A stretch of DNA of 64,000 nucleotides from Nesterenkonia sp. E16_10 (GCF_017347085.1 NZ_JADPSA010000001.1:226467-290466); one strand, 5' to 3'; numbered from the stretch's first letter, positions 26,230 through 35,038 are shown. The notes: generated from the letters alone by a model not told the origin. Program-made: numbers and translations.

Positions 26230-26556
26230 ATGTTGCCTTGGTTCGCGTGGATCGCCATAATCGCCATCGTCGTCTTCGGCCTGACCCAGATCGTGAGCAT
26301 GGCCACCGGACGGCCCCTGCCCTGGGGCTCGGACGCGGAGGAAGAGATCGAGGCGCTGCGCAAGAGGCTGAAGAAGCTGGAGAAGGAGAACAAGGGCGAA
26401 CTCGAGGCGCCGAAGATCCCCACCAAGTCCGAGGAGAACATGTCAGCCGAGGACCGCTGGCGCCTGGACATGCTCGAGGCTCGCCTGGAAGAGCTGGAGC
26501 AGCGCAGACGAGATGACCGGGACAAACAGGACGACGGCGGCAGCGCCGGTGCCTGA
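26230..26556 (+). CDS. Membrane-anchored coiled-coil protein of unknown function
   Basis: 108 residues: one N-terminal membrane helix (WFAWIAIIAIVVFGLTQIV) then a strongly charged helical tail with heptad-like Leu/Glu/Lys spacing (residues about 37-52 and 72-95), ending in a DDGGS tail. It resembles many small actinobacterial membrane-anchored proteins, and no function can be read. TAATCT at 26218-26223 lies six bases before the ATG. A perfect palindrome CTGGGAGCTCCCAG sits at 26177-26190 upstream. Its 3' end overlaps the start of menE by 44 bases, so the two are probably co-transcribed. Confidence 0.75.
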   Translation: MLPWFAWIAIIAIVVFGLTQIVSMATGRPLPWGSDAEEEIEALRKRLKKLEKENKGELEAPKIPTKSEENMSAEDRWRLDMLEARLEELEQRRRDDRDKQDDGGSAGA

Positions 26557-27829
26557 GACCGCCCCGTCGCAACATTCTTGGGTCACCACAGCGCTGAGCG
26601 CGCTGGACGCCGCACTGGGCTCGACTCGGAACATCGGAGCCGAGCTGCAGGCAGACGCACAGCCCCCCGGCCGGTTCACCGACCTGCCCACCGGCGCTGA
26701 GCCCGCCGCCCCCCCGCTGGAGTTTCACCCCGCGGCCGCCACCGACATCCCCCGCTGGATCTCCCGTCACGATGTCGCGTCTGATCGTGCGGCGGTGATC
26801 GTGCGCACCTCCGGATCCACCGGCACCCCGAAGCAGACGCTGCTTCCCGCCGCCGCCCTCCACGCCTCGGTCGCCGCCACCGCGAAGGCGCTCGGCGGTC
26901 ATGGGCAGTGGCTGCTCACGCTGCAGCCCAGCTACGTGGCCGGGCTCGCCGTGCTCGCCCGCAGTCTCGCCGCCGGCACCACCCCGGAGCCGCTGCTGCA
27001 GCACACCACCGACCCCAGGGCCTTCACCCGTGCCGCGAATCGACTCACGGCAGAACGCCGGTACGTCTCCCTGGTCCCCACCCAGCTGCAGCGCCTGCTG
27101 GACCACGTCCCACAGGATGCGGCGCTCACCGCGGCACTGGCTCGCTTCGACGCGATCCTGCTGGGCGGCGGCGGCGCCGCCCCGGAGCTGCTCGAACGCG
27201 CGGCCACCCACGGGTTGACCGTGGTGCGCACCTACGGGATGAGCGAGACCTGTGGCGGCTGCGTCTACGACGGCCGGCCGCTGCCTGGCGTGCGGCTTGA
27301 GACGCAAGGCGCGCAGGATGCAGGCCCCGGACGGGTGCAGATCTCCGGGCCCATGGTCGCCGCGGGCTACCTCGAGGACGCAGACCTGACTGCGGCGCAC
27401 TTCGACATCAGCCCAGAGTCCGGGCAGCCTCGCTTCCTCACCGATGATCTCGGCGAGGTCCGCACCGAGGCCTCAGGTCAGATGCTGCGCATCGCGGGCC
27501 GCGCCGATGACGTGATCAACACCGGAGGGATCAAGGTCTCCGCCGAACGCGTCCGCTCGGCCCTGCTGGAGCACCCGCAGGTCCGTGAGGCCTTCGTCGG
27601 ACCCGTCCCGGACCCCGAATGGGGACAGAGGATCAGCGCCGCCGTCGTGCTCGTGGGAAGCTCCGGTGTGGAGGGGATCCAGCAAGAGCTGAACCAGCTG
27701 GTCCGGGACTCCCTGGGCCGGGCGGCGACGCCCAAGCGGCTGCTGATCCTCCCCGAGCTGCCGCTGCTGGTCAACGGCAAGCCGGACCGGCAGACGCTGC
27801 TGCGGCGCCTCGGTGCGCCGTCGTCCTGA
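26513..27829 (+). CDS. menE: MenE o-succinylbenzoate-CoA ligase
   Basis: ANL-superfamily ligase activating o-succinylbenzoate with ATP and CoA. Up to 438 residues, with the P-loop RTSGSTGTPKQ (about 97-107), the A5-type TYGMSETCGG, the hinge ADDVINTGGIKVS (about 331), and the C-terminal catalytic lysine in VNGKPDRQTL (about 423). This is on the short side, as usual for actinobacterial MenE. The first ATG lies inside the upstream coiled-coil gene; a GTG at about 26549 is an alternative start. Separated by 154 bases from menA, which completes the next intramembrane step after MenB. Confidence 0.93.
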   Translation: MTGTNRTTAAAPVPETAPSQHSWVTTALSALDAALGSTRNIGAELQADAQPPGRFTDLPTGAEPAAPPLEFHPAAATDIPRWISRHDVASDRAAVIVRTSGSTGTPKQTLLPAAALHASVAATAKALGGHGQWLLTLQPSYVAGLAVLARSLAAGTTPEPLLQHTTDPRAFTRAANRLTAERRYVSLVPTQLQRLLDHVPQDAALTAALARFDAILLGGGGAAPELLERAATHGLTVVRTYGMSETCGGCVYDGRPLPGVRLETQGAQDAGPGRVQISGPMVAAGYLEDADLTAAHFDISPESGQPRFLTDDLGEVRTEASGQMLRIAGRADDVINTGGIKVSAERVRSALLEHPQVREAFVGPVPDPEWGQRISAAVVLVGSSGVEGIQQELNQLVRDSLGRAATPKRLLILPELPLLVNGKPDRQTLLRRLGAPSS

Positions 27830-27983
27830 GTCGATCTGCCGCGGCGTCCGCTGAAGACCGGGCCGGCGCACTCCAAGACCAGGGTGACACCGCCCGAGGC
27901 GGTCCGACACGGGACGACCGAGGACCCAATACCGACAGAACCGCGCTTCAACGCGTAAGAAGACAGCAACGAGAGGACACGAT

Positions 27984-28859
27984 GTGGCAACTGTGAAGGA
28001 ATGGGTCGCGGGAGCGCGGCCGCGGACCCTGCCGCTGGCGGTGGCTCCGGTGATCATCGGCTCGGCCGCCGCGCACGCCATCGAGAGCTTCGATCTGCTG
28101 ATCGCCGCGCTCGCCCTGGTGGTGGCCCTGGCGCTGCAGGTAGGCGTGAACTACGCCAATGACTACTCCGACGGCATCCGCGGCACCGATGATGTGCGCG
28201 TGGGCCCGATGCGGCTGACCGGATCCAAGGCGGCCGAACCCCGGCGGGTCAAGGACGCGGCCTTCCTCAGCTTCGGGCTGGCCACGCTCGCCGGTCTGAT
28301 CATCGTGATCCTGAGCGCGCAATGGTGGATGCTCGCCGTGGGAGCCGCCTGCGTGCTGGCCGCCTGGTGGTACACCGGCGGATCTCGGCCCTACGGCTAT
28401 CGCGGACTCGGCGAGATCATGGTCTTCGTCTTCTTCGGACTCGTGGCCACCCTGGGCACCACCTGGGCGATGGCGGTAGAGCTGAGCGTGGGCGCCGGGA
28501 TCGGCGCCGTGGGCTCCGGGCTGATCGCCGCAGCGCTGCTCATGGCCAACAACGTCCGGGACATCCCCACGGACCGCGAGGCCGGGAAGGTCACGCTGGC
28601 CGTCCGGCTCGGGGAGGGCCGCGCCCGGTTCAGCTATGTGGCCATGGTGGGCATCGCACTGCTGCTGCCCCTGGCGCTGCTGGTGCACAGCTGGTGGTTC
28701 CTGCTGGTGCTGCTGGCCTGGCCGCTGGCGCTGGGGCCGGCGCGGATCATGCTCTCACCCGAGAAGAAGGGGCCCGCGCTGATCAAGGTGCTCCAACTGA
28801 CCAGCCTGATCGGCATGGCCTTCGCGCTGACCTACTCGGCGGCGCTGATCCTCAGCTGA
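27984..28859 (+). CDS. menA: MenA 1,4-dihydroxy-2-naphthoate polyprenyltransferase
   Basis: UbiA-family membrane enzyme joining DHNA to the polyprenyl tail. 291 residues with about eight hydrophobic helices. The two aspartate motifs that bind Mg2+ and prenyl diphosphate are NYANDYSDGIRGTDD (about 55-69) and NNVRDIPTDREAGK (about 189-202). VGPMRLTGSK is MenA-typical. GTG start, with AGAGGA seven bases upstream; an ATG two bases upstream in another frame gives only MWQL. Followed by a hairpin and the convergent PLDc_N gene. Confidence 0.95.
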   Translation: MATVKEWVAGARPRTLPLAVAPVIIGSAAAHAIESFDLLIAALALVVALALQVGVNYANDYSDGIRGTDDVRVGPMRLTGSKAAEPRRVKDAAFLSFGLATLAGLIIVILSAQWWMLAVGAACVLAAWWYTGGSRPYGYRGLGEIMVFVFFGLVATLGTTWAMAVELSVGAGIGAVGSGLIAAALLMANNVRDIPTDREAGKVTLAVRLGEGRARFSYVAMVGIALLLPLALLVHSWWFLLVLLAWPLALGPARIMLSPEKKGPALIKVLQLTSLIGMAFALTYSAALILS

Positions 28860-28931
28860 GGCCGACCCGAGCCGGCCTCAGGCCGGGCGGCGTCCCGGCC
28901 CTGGGGCGGTCGCGCGGACCGCGGCCCTGAC

Positions 28932-28956
28932 GCTGCGCCGGGAACCCCGGCGCAGC
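28932..28956. terminator. Hairpin terminator between menA and the PLDc_N gene
   Basis: Perfect 11-base-pair stem GCTGCGCCGGG / CCCGGCGCAGC with loop AAC, between two convergent genes. No U tract. Confidence 0.75.
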
Positions 28957-28971
28957 AGCTCTGCCCGGGCT

Positions 28972-29544
28972 TCAGCTCCGCGGTGCGGGGCGGGGCCCGG
29001 CGTCGTCGCCGTCGTCATCTGAGGACTTCTTCCGGCTCTCCCCGGCGTCTCCGGTCGTGGAACGACCGTTGCTGGGACGACCGTTGCTCGAGTCCCCGTC
29101 CTGGGCGCCGGGCTTCGGCGTGGTCCCGGAGGATGCCTCGCCGGCCGCGGCCGCATCGGCGGCGTCGCCGAGCTCCTTCTCGCGCTCGTCCGTGCTGCGG
29201 TCGTTGAGCTCTCGCTCCTTGCGGCGGGCCTCCGCCTCGCGCTGGCGCTGTTCCTCCGCGCGCTGGCGCTGGCGCCGCTGGATCTCCACCTGACGCAGGA
29301 AGTCGGGGTCGTCGTCGGGCGAACGGGGCCGGCGCGGAGCCTGCCCGCCCCGCTTCGGGGCGCGCACACGCCCGAAGCCCAACCAGAGGCTGGCGCCGAT
29401 GATCGGCAGCAGCACGATCACCGCGATCCATGCCAGCTTCGGCATGACCCGGATCCGATGCCGTGGGGTCTGCAGGCATTCGACCAGGCTGTAGATCAAG
29501 AGCCCCAGCCCCACGATTCCCAAGCCGATTATTAACCTGATCAT
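28972..29544 (-). CDS. PLDc_N-domain membrane protein with charged tail
   Basis: 190 residues. The N-terminal 60 form two membrane helices with the PLD nuclease N-terminal motif (LIYSLVECLQTP... PKLAWIAVIVLLPIIGASLWL), the same module that precedes cardiolipin synthases but here alone. The rest is a long Arg/Glu/Gln-rich, probably coiled-coil segment and a disordered Ser/Asp/Gly tail. GGAGAG precedes the ATG by three bases, and TAGGCT precedes that. Actinobacteria often have such a protein next to menA. Function unknown. Confidence 0.82.
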   Translation of the reverse strand: MIRLIIGLGIVGLGLLIYSLVECLQTPRHRIRVMPKLAWIAVIVLLPIIGASLWLGFGRVRAPKRGGQAPRRPRSPDDDPDFLRQVEIQRRQRQRAEEQRQREAEARRKERELNDRSTDEREKELGDAADAAAAGEASSGTTPKPGAQDGDSSNGRPSNGRSTTGDAGESRKKSSDDDGDDAGPRPAPRS

Positions 29545-29605
29545 CTCTCCAGCCTAGTTGATCCGGGAGCTCGGATTCACCAGCGAGCAGACCTAGACTG
29601 GGGTC

Positions 29606-29950
29606 ATGTCTGTGCTGAAATATTCGCTGCTCCGCCTCGGTGCCTTCTTCATCGTCTTCGCCGCCTGCCTGCTGCTGGATCTGGGCCAATATACGATCTT
29701 CTTCGCCCTGGTCATCGGGCTGGTCGTGTCCTGGGCGCTGGGCTATCTGTTCTTCAACCGGCTGCGTCTCGAGGCTGGTCAGGAGCTGGCCCGGCGCTTC
29801 GGCGGAGACCGGAAATTCGGCAGCGCAGAGCGCGATGACAACCAGGCAGAAGACGCCCTGGCGGAGGACTTCCACCTCACCCAGGAACAGCTCCGCGCAC
29901 AGCAGCGCAGCGCCGAGGACCCGGGCCCGGCCGCCGAGTCGCCCCGGTAG
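29606..29950 (+). CDS. DUF4229-family small membrane protein
   Basis: 114 residues. Two N-terminal helices (FFIVFAACLLLDLG; FFALVIGLVVSWALGYLFF) and then a charged cytosolic tail with LAEDFHLTQEQLRAQQ. I recognise the DUF4229 pattern, found next to menA/ccsB clusters in actinobacteria; function unknown. TAGACT at 29594-29599 lies six bases before the ATG, a clear leaderless case. Confidence 0.82.
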   Translation: MSVLKYSLLRLGAFFIVFAACLLLDLGQYTIFFALVIGLVVSWALGYLFFNRLRLEAGQELARRFGGDRKFGSAERDDNQAEDALAEDFHLTQEQLRAQQRSAEDPGPAAESPR

Positions 29951-29972
29951 TCAGACCGGCAGACCGGGAGGC

Positions 29973-31025
29973 CTACTCCGGCAGACCGGCGTAGGAGTGC
30001 AGCCCGGGGAAGTAGACGTTGACCACGGCGTAGTTGAAGATGATGCAGCCGTAGCCGATGATCGAGAGCCAGGCGGCACGGTTGCCGGTCCAGCCTCGGG
30101 TGGCCCGGGCGTGGAGGTAGCCGGCGTAGACCGTCCAGATCACGAAGGTCCAGACCTCCTTGACGTCCCAGCCCCAGTACCGGCCCCAGGCCGCCTCGGC
30201 CCAGATCGCACCGGTGATCAGCGGGCCCAGGGTCCAGAAGACGAAGCCCACGGCGTTCATCCGGTAGGCCCAGTTCTCCAGCGAGGTCGCGGAGGGCACC
30301 AGCCGCAGGAACTGCCAGCCGCTGCCCCGCGTGGTCTCCCCCGCAGCCTGAGAGATCTCCCGGCGGTGCTGGATCAGCTGCAGCACGTTCATCGCGAAGG
30401 TCAGCGTGAACAGCGAGATGGCCAGCACCGCGAGCGAGACATGGATCGCGATCCACGGGCTCTGCAGCGCGGGCTGGACGTGGGCCACCGGGGTGGGGAA
30501 CCCGATCGTGGCCGCGGCCATCATGGTGACCACCAGTCCCAGCGCGAAGACTCCTAAGAAGCGGACGTCCTTGCGCGTGAGCACCAGCAGGTAGACCGCG
30601 GCGACCACCAGGCCGCCGGTGGCGAGGAACTCATACATGTTCGCCCAGGGAACCCGGTTCGCGGCGACGCCGCGGGCGGCCACGGCGAAGGTGTGGGTCG
30701 CGACGCCCAACACCGTCAGGGCGACCGCGACATTGGCGAACGGGCGGGAGGTGCCCAGGTAGGCCATCTCCTCGTCCACCAGCTCCTCGGCGGGGGCCGC
30801 AGCGAGCGGCGGCTGGGGGGTGCTGGCGCCCGAGGGCGATCCGGCTCCGATGAGCTCACGCTCGGCGGCGTTCTCCGCCGCGAGCTCGGCCTCCACCCGG
30901 CGGATGGTCGCGGAGCTGCGGATCATGTCGACGGCGAAGAGCATGAACGCGCCGGTGTAGATGAACGCGGCGATCAGCATGAACAGCTCGCTGTACTGAG
31001 CCAGTTCCATATTGATGGATTGCAT
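29973..31025 (-). CDS. ccsB: CcsB cytochrome c maturation protein
   Basis: Heme-handling half of system II cytochrome c synthetase. 350 residues with about eight hydrophobic helices. The heme motif WGRYWGWDVKEVWTFVIW is present, with conserved histidines in the neighbourhood (HARATRGWTG; LGVATHTFA). The N-terminal part carries an acidic linker (RRVEAELAAENAAER). Start at 31025 overlaps the resB stop by one base (TGATG), so the two are coupled. Last gene of the tlpA-ccdA-resB-ccsB operon. Confidence 0.93.
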   Translation of the reverse strand: MQSINMELAQYSELFMLIAAFIYTGAFMLFAVDMIRSSATIRRVEAELAAENAAERELIGAGSPSGASTPQPPLAAAPAEELVDEEMAYLGTSRPFANVAVALTVLGVATHTFAVAARGVAANRVPWANMYEFLATGGLVVAAVYLLVLTRKDVRFLGVFALGLVVTMMAAATIGFPTPVAHVQPALQSPWIAIHVSLAVLAISLFTLTFAMNVLQLIQHRREISQAAGETTRGSGWQFLRLVPSATSLENWAYRMNAVGFVFWTLGPLITGAIWAEAAWGRYWGWDVKEVWTFVIWTVYAGYLHARATRGWTGNRAAWLSIIGYGCIIFNYAVVNVYFPGLHSYAGLPE

Positions 31026-32710
31026 CAGGATTCCTTCTCTGGGGCGCGCACCGGCCACTTCTTCTCGAACTGGGCACGCAGGGCAATGTTCTCATCTCGC
31101 AGCCGGAAGTCCTCACCGCGGGAGAGCAGGCCGTAGCGCACCAGGGTGCGTCCGGCCGGTGTGGTCTCCACGGTCACCCAGGCGCGACGTCGGCGCAGGA
31201 ACAGCGAGAACACCAGACCGCCCAGGGCGGTCAGCGCGAAGATCAGCACTCCCTGCTGCGCTGGGTTGTAGTGGATGTCGATGGCGATGTAGTCCTGGAC
31301 CCCGTCGAAGCTGATCGAACCCATGCCTTCGGGGAGATCGTAGGTCTCGCCTGGGGAGAGCACGATGCCGCCGGCGTCGAGCTCTCGGGAGTTCAAGGTC
31401 TCGAGGGACTCGGTGTCCAGCACATAGACGTTCTGGGCGAGCCCGTCATCGAGACCGAGGTCTCCGTAATAGGAGTTCAGCTGCAGCTCCGGGTTGCCCA
31501 GCTCAGGGTCCACCGAGACGGCCAGCCCGTCCCCGGCGTCTTGGGAGGTGGGCAGGAACAGCCCGACGAAGCCGAGCTGCTCGGGTGCGGCGTCGGGGGC
31601 CTTGATCACGGCCATGGAGGTGTAGACCTCGTCCTCCGGGCGGGTGACCACGGGACCGGAGAACGCGACCTCGCCGTCGCCGTCGCGCACCGTGACCTCC
31701 GGGGCATAGCCGTTGCCGACCAGGAAGACCCGGGCGCCGTCCATGGTCAGCGGCTGGTTGACCTTGAGCTCCTCGGTCTGCGGCTCACCGTCGGCGCCGA
31801 GCCGGGTGGTGACGTCGGCGGTGAAGTCCAGCGCCTGACCGAAGTGCGTGGTCGACTCCCGATCGAAGACCCGCTCGAAGGCGTCGAGCCGCATCGAGAA
31901 GGGCTGCATCTGGTCTTCGCTGAAGTACGCCCCGGGGTAGAAGTTGTCATAGGCGACCAGGGCGTTGACGAAGCTCTCGTCCTCCACCAGGATCTTCTGG
32001 CCCCGGTAGCTGAACATCGAGCCCAGCGCCACGCAGATCAGCACGCCGACCAGCGCCACGTGGAAGAGCAGGTTGCCGGTCTCCTTGAGGTAGCCCTTCT
32101 CAGCACCCACCGAGGTCTCGCGGACCTCGACCCGGTAGCGGCGGGCCTTGAGGATCGCCGCGGCGTCCTGCAGGGCCTGGTCTGCGGCGGGACCGTCCTG
32201 GGCGTCCCCGGCGACTTCGGACTGCAGCTCCAGCGCTCCGGATTCGGGGAGCCGCTCGAGCCGGCGCGGAGTCCGCGGCGGGGCGGAGGTGGCCTGCTGC
32301 CAGTGCTTCTTCGCGCGCGGCAGGATGCAGCCGATGAGCGAGATGAACAGCAGCAGGTAGATCGCGGAGAACCAGATGGAGGAGTAGACGTCGAAGAACT
32401 GCAGGAAGTCCAGCACCTCACCGACCCCGGGGTTGTCCTCGATCCAGGTGGCCACCGCGAAGGAGTCCTGCACCCGCTGCGGGAAGATCGAGCCGGGCAC
32501 GGCGGCCACGGCGAGCAGCAGAAGCAGCATCAGCGCGGTGCGCATCGAGGTCAGCTGGGTCCATGCCCAGCGGATCATGCCCTTGACCCCCAGCGCCGGA
32601 GTGCTCACCTGAGTCTTGTCGCCGCCAGGGCTGCGCGGGTCGTTCTCGGCGGCCTCGGGCGCGTCACGGTGCCCGGCCGGCATATAGGTGTTCTCACGTT
32701 TTTGGGCCAT
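31025..32710 (-). CDS. resB: ResB cytochrome c maturation protein
   Basis: Partner of CcsB in system II cytochrome c synthesis. 561 residues: an N-terminal hydrophilic stretch, three membrane helices (MRTALMLLLLLAVAAVPGS; IWFSAIYLLLFISLIGCIL; LLFHVALVGVLICVALG), a large external domain, and a last helix (VLIFALTALGGLVFSLFL) before a basic tail. PGSIFPQR after the first helix is typical. Start ATG overlaps the ccdA stop by one base. The likely role is to hold apocytochrome for heme attachment. Confidence 0.93.
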   Translation of the reverse strand: MAQKRENTYMPAGHRDAPEAAENDPRSPGGDKTQVSTPALGVKGMIRWAWTQLTSMRTALMLLLLLAVAAVPGSIFPQRVQDSFAVATWIEDNPGVGEVLDFLQFFDVYSSIWFSAIYLLLFISLIGCILPRAKKHWQQATSAPPRTPRRLERLPESGALELQSEVAGDAQDGPAADQALQDAAAILKARRYRVEVRETSVGAEKGYLKETGNLLFHVALVGVLICVALGSMFSYRGQKILVEDESFVNALVAYDNFYPGAYFSEDQMQPFSMRLDAFERVFDRESTTHFGQALDFTADVTTRLGADGEPQTEELKVNQPLTMDGARVFLVGNGYAPEVTVRDGDGEVAFSGPVVTRPEDEVYTSMAVIKAPDAAPEQLGFVGLFLPTSQDAGDGLAVSVDPELGNPELQLNSYYGDLGLDDGLAQNVYVLDTESLETLNSRELDAGGIVLSPGETYDLPEGMGSISFDGVQDYIAIDIHYNPAQQGVLIFALTALGGLVFSLFLRRRRAWVTVETTPAGRTLVRYGLLSRGEDFRLRDENIALRAQFEKKWPVRAPEKES

Positions 32711-33504
32711 CAGATGGGCAGCCTCACTTCATTGGCGAACCAGTCCTGCAGAGCAAAGACCCAGGTGTTCCAGATCCCGGAGAGCATCAGCAGCCCGACC
32801 AGGATCAGCACGGCGCCGCCGAAGCGCATCACGGCGACCTTATGCCGGGTGAAGAACGCCAAGGTGGTCATCCCGCGCTTGAGCCCCAGGCTGATCAGGA
32901 TGAACGGGATGCCGAGTCCCAGGCAGTAGATGAACATCAAGAAGACTCCGCGGCCGGGGTCTCCGCCCATCGGGGTGGCCAGGGCGAGCACGGCGGCCAG
33001 GGTCGGTCCGATGCACGGCGCCCAGCCGATGCCGAAGGTGGCGCCGAGCAGCGGCGCTCCGAGCAGGCCGTCGGGCGGGCGGCGTTCGATCTTGCGCTCG
33101 CGCTGGAAGAAGGTGAACGCCCCCATGAAGACCAGTCCCATGATGACCACGACGCCGCCCAGCACCTGGGTCAGCCAGCCTCCCTCCACCCGGAGCCAGA
33201 CCATGGCCTGGGTGAAGACCACGCCGATGAGCACGAAGACCACGGAGAAGCCCAGCACGAAGAGCGAGGCGCCGAGCACCATCCGGGAGCGGCGCCGCTC
33301 ATGCAGCTCCACTCCGGAGAGTCCGGTGACATAGCCCAGGTAGCCGGGCACCAGCGGCAGCACGCAGGGTGAGAGGAAGGAGACCAGCCCGGCGAGCAGC
33401 GCCACCGGGGCAGAGATCAGCAGCGAGCCGTCGAAGACGATCTCGGCGAAGCGGTTGTCAGCGGCGCCGGCCAGCGGGGCCGCGAGGGCCAGTGTGCGCG
33501 TCAC
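32710..33504 (-). CDS. ccdA: CcdA thiol-disulfide electron transfer protein
   Basis: 264 residues with about six helices. It carries electrons across the membrane from cytosolic thioredoxin to the extracytoplasmic TlpA/apocytochrome thiols. The two redox cysteines are in SPCVLPLVPGY and GWAPCIGPTL, at the start of the first and fourth helices. GTG start overlaps the tlpA stop by four bases (GTGA). The basic loop HERRRSR lies after the first repeat. Confidence 0.94.
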   Translation of the reverse strand: MTRTLALAAPLAGAADNRFAEIVFDGSLLISAPVALLAGLVSFLSPCVLPLVPGYLGYVTGLSGVELHERRRSRMVLGASLFVLGFSVVFVLIGVVFTQAMVWLRVEGGWLTQVLGGVVVIMGLVFMGAFTFFQRERKIERRPPDGLLGAPLLGATFGIGWAPCIGPTLAAVLALATPMGGDPGRGVFLMFIYCLGLGIPFILISLGLKRGMTTLAFFTRHKVAVMRFGGAVLILVGLLMLSGIWNTWVFALQDWFANEVRLPI

Positions 33505-34130
33505 CGTGGCGCTGGCTCTTCGTCCAGGGCGGTGTTGATCAGCGCGCGCAGCGTGCCGGGCTCGGCGATCCCCAGGATCCGTGCGGAGACACGACCCTGC
33601 TTGTCCAGGACCAGCGTGGTGGGCACCGCGGAGGGTGGGACGTAGTCGGTCATGGCGAGCATGACGTCGCCGGTGCGGTCCTCCATGGAGGGGTACTCGA
33701 TGCCGAAGGTGCGCTCGAAGGCCTCAGCCGTGGGCTGGGTGTCGCGGGTGTTGACTCCGTAGAACTGCACCCCTTCCTCGCTGAACTCCTCGTGCAGGTC
33801 GGCCAGGTCGGGGGCCTCCACGCGGCAGGGGGCGCAGGCGGCGTACCAGAAGTTGATCACGGTGACCTCGCCCTCCCAGCGCTCCGGCCCCACGGCTGTG
33901 CCGTCGAAGAGCGTGGATTCGAACTGGACCGGTTCGCCGCGGTCCTGCGCGGCCAGCTCCTGGACCGATCCGTCACCGGCGACGTAGTTGGTCCCGTCGT
34001 TCTGCGCTCGCTGACTCAGCTCGTCATTCGCGGAGCTGCATCCGGCCAGCGCCAGGGCAGAGGCCAGTCCCACCGCGGCGAGGGCGCGTCGGCGGGATGT
34101 CCGGGAGGTTGGCTTGTCGTGGAGGGTCAT
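33501..34130 (-). CDS. TlpA/ResA-like thioredoxin lipoprotein
   Basis: 209 residues. A signal peptide ends in the lipobox LALAGC (Cys about 31), so it should be a lipid-anchored extracytoplasmic thioredoxin. The redox motif is CAPC (about 98-101) in INFWYAACAPCRVEAPDL; cis-proline is in the SAVPTTLV region. It would reduce the CxxCH cysteines of apocytochrome c, using CcdA as electron source. First gene of the operon; the promoter region carries TAGAAT overlapping a 17-base palindrome at 34182-34198. Confidence 0.92.
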   Translation of the reverse strand: MTLHDKPTSRTSRRRALAAVGLASALALAGCSSANDELSQRAQNDGTNYVAGDGSVQELAAQDRGEPVQFESTLFDGTAVGPERWEGEVTVINFWYAACAPCRVEAPDLADLHEEFSEEGVQFYGVNTRDTQPTAEAFERTFGIEYPSMEDRTGDVMLAMTDYVPPSAVPTTLVLDKQGRVSARILGIAEPGTLRALINTALDEEPAPR

Positions 34131-34181
34131 GCGCTGCGGTGTCCAGATCTGGAGAGGGAGTCAGGGTCAGCCGAGCACCAA

Positions 34182-34198
34182 TTCTACAGTCCGTAGAA
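34182..34198. promoter_or_regulatory. Palindrome overlapping the tlpA-operon -10 element
   Basis: TTCTACagtccGTAGAA, perfect six-base arms. On the minus strand its right edge overlaps a TAGAAT hexamer (34181-34186), which would start transcription about 44 bases before the tlpA ATG. The position suggests a repressor operator for the cytochrome c maturation operon. The CTACA half-site loosely recalls BlaI/CopY-type boxes, but the spacing differs. Confidence 0.55.
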
Positions 34199-34290
34199 GT
34201 ACCCCCGGGCCAGAAGTCACACAGTGGGATCGGTGGACGGATCCGGCGCTGCGTCAGACTCCGGGACGACGCCGAGGTCCGGCGCTGAGC

Positions 34291-34349
34291 TCAGGCGCCG
34301 GGGTCGGAGCGCGTCAGGCGCCGGGGTCGGAGCGCGTCAGGCGCCGGGG
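34291..34349. repeat. 23-base tandem repeat that copies a gene's stop codon
   Basis: Two complete units (34291-34313, 34314-34336) plus a 13-base partial (34337-34349) that is the actual 3' end of the histidine phosphatase gene. On the minus strand each unit starts with the codons for Pro-Gly-Ala and the TGA. Confidence 0.9.
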
Positions 34350-35038
34350 AGGTTGGCGGCGTCCTTGAGGAGCTCATGGTTGGGCTCGGCATAGCTCACC
34401 GATTCCACCCCGTGGGCTCCGATGTGCAGGGAGGTCACCGAGGTCAGCGAGCATTCGCGGTCGCGCGGGTCGTGGAAGAGCGGGCGGCCTTCGGCCCAGA
34501 GCCGGGTCACCCAGATCGGCAGCTGGTGGGACACGACGACGACCTCCGCGCCCTCGCCGTGGGTGGCGACGGCCTCCTCGGAGAGGTCCTTCACGGCCGC
34601 GAGCACCCGGGCGACCTGGGCCTTATACGGCTCACCCCAGGAGGGACGCAGCGGATTGACCAGCAGCGGCCACCAGCGCGGGTTCTTCAGCTGCTGCTTG
34701 ACCTGGGACAGGCCCTCGAAGGCGTTCTCGGCCTCGAGCACCCGATCCTCCACGGTGACCGGAAGTCCCAGTCGTGCGGAGATCGGGGCCACCGTCTCCT
34801 GGGCCCGCTGCAGCGGCGAGGCGGCCAGCATGTGGACCTCCCGGCCTGCCTCGGCACGTTCCTGGAAGTAGTCGGCGATCCCGTCCGCCATCTGCCGCCC
34901 CAGCTCGGAGAGTCCGAATCCGGGCAGCCGTCCGTAGAGCACCTTGTCTGGATTGTGGACCTCACCGTGTCGGACCAGGTGCACCGTGGAGCCGATACGA
35001 GGTGCTGTGGACGAATCCGTCATATCCCGAGGTGTCAT
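34337..35038 (-). CDS. Histidine phosphatase (phosphoglycerate mutase-like)
   Basis: 233 residues. The catalytic motif LVRHGEV (His about 24) and the second histidine in VVVSHQLPIWV (about 180) identify the branch-1 histidine phosphatase superfamily; SPLQRAQET supplies the second arginine. Substrate unknown. A phosphatase of this type often sits upstream of the tlpA-ccdA-resB-ccsB cluster in actinobacteria, as here. ATG 35038 follows an AAGACT hexamer by seven or so bases; a second ATG at 35023 is possible. The 3' end forms the first unit of a 23-base tandem repeat. Confidence 0.87.
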   Translation of the reverse strand: MTPRDMTDSSTAPRIGSTVHLVRHGEVHNPDKVLYGRLPGFGLSELGRQMADGIADYFQERAEAGREVHMLAASPLQRAQETVAPISARLGLPVTVEDRVLEAENAFEGLSQVKQQLKNPRWWPLLVNPLRPSWGEPYKAQVARVLAAVKDLSEEAVATHGEGAEVVVVSHQLPIWVTRLWAEGRPLFHDPRDRECSLTSVTSLHIGAHGVESVSYAEPNHELLKDAANLPGA

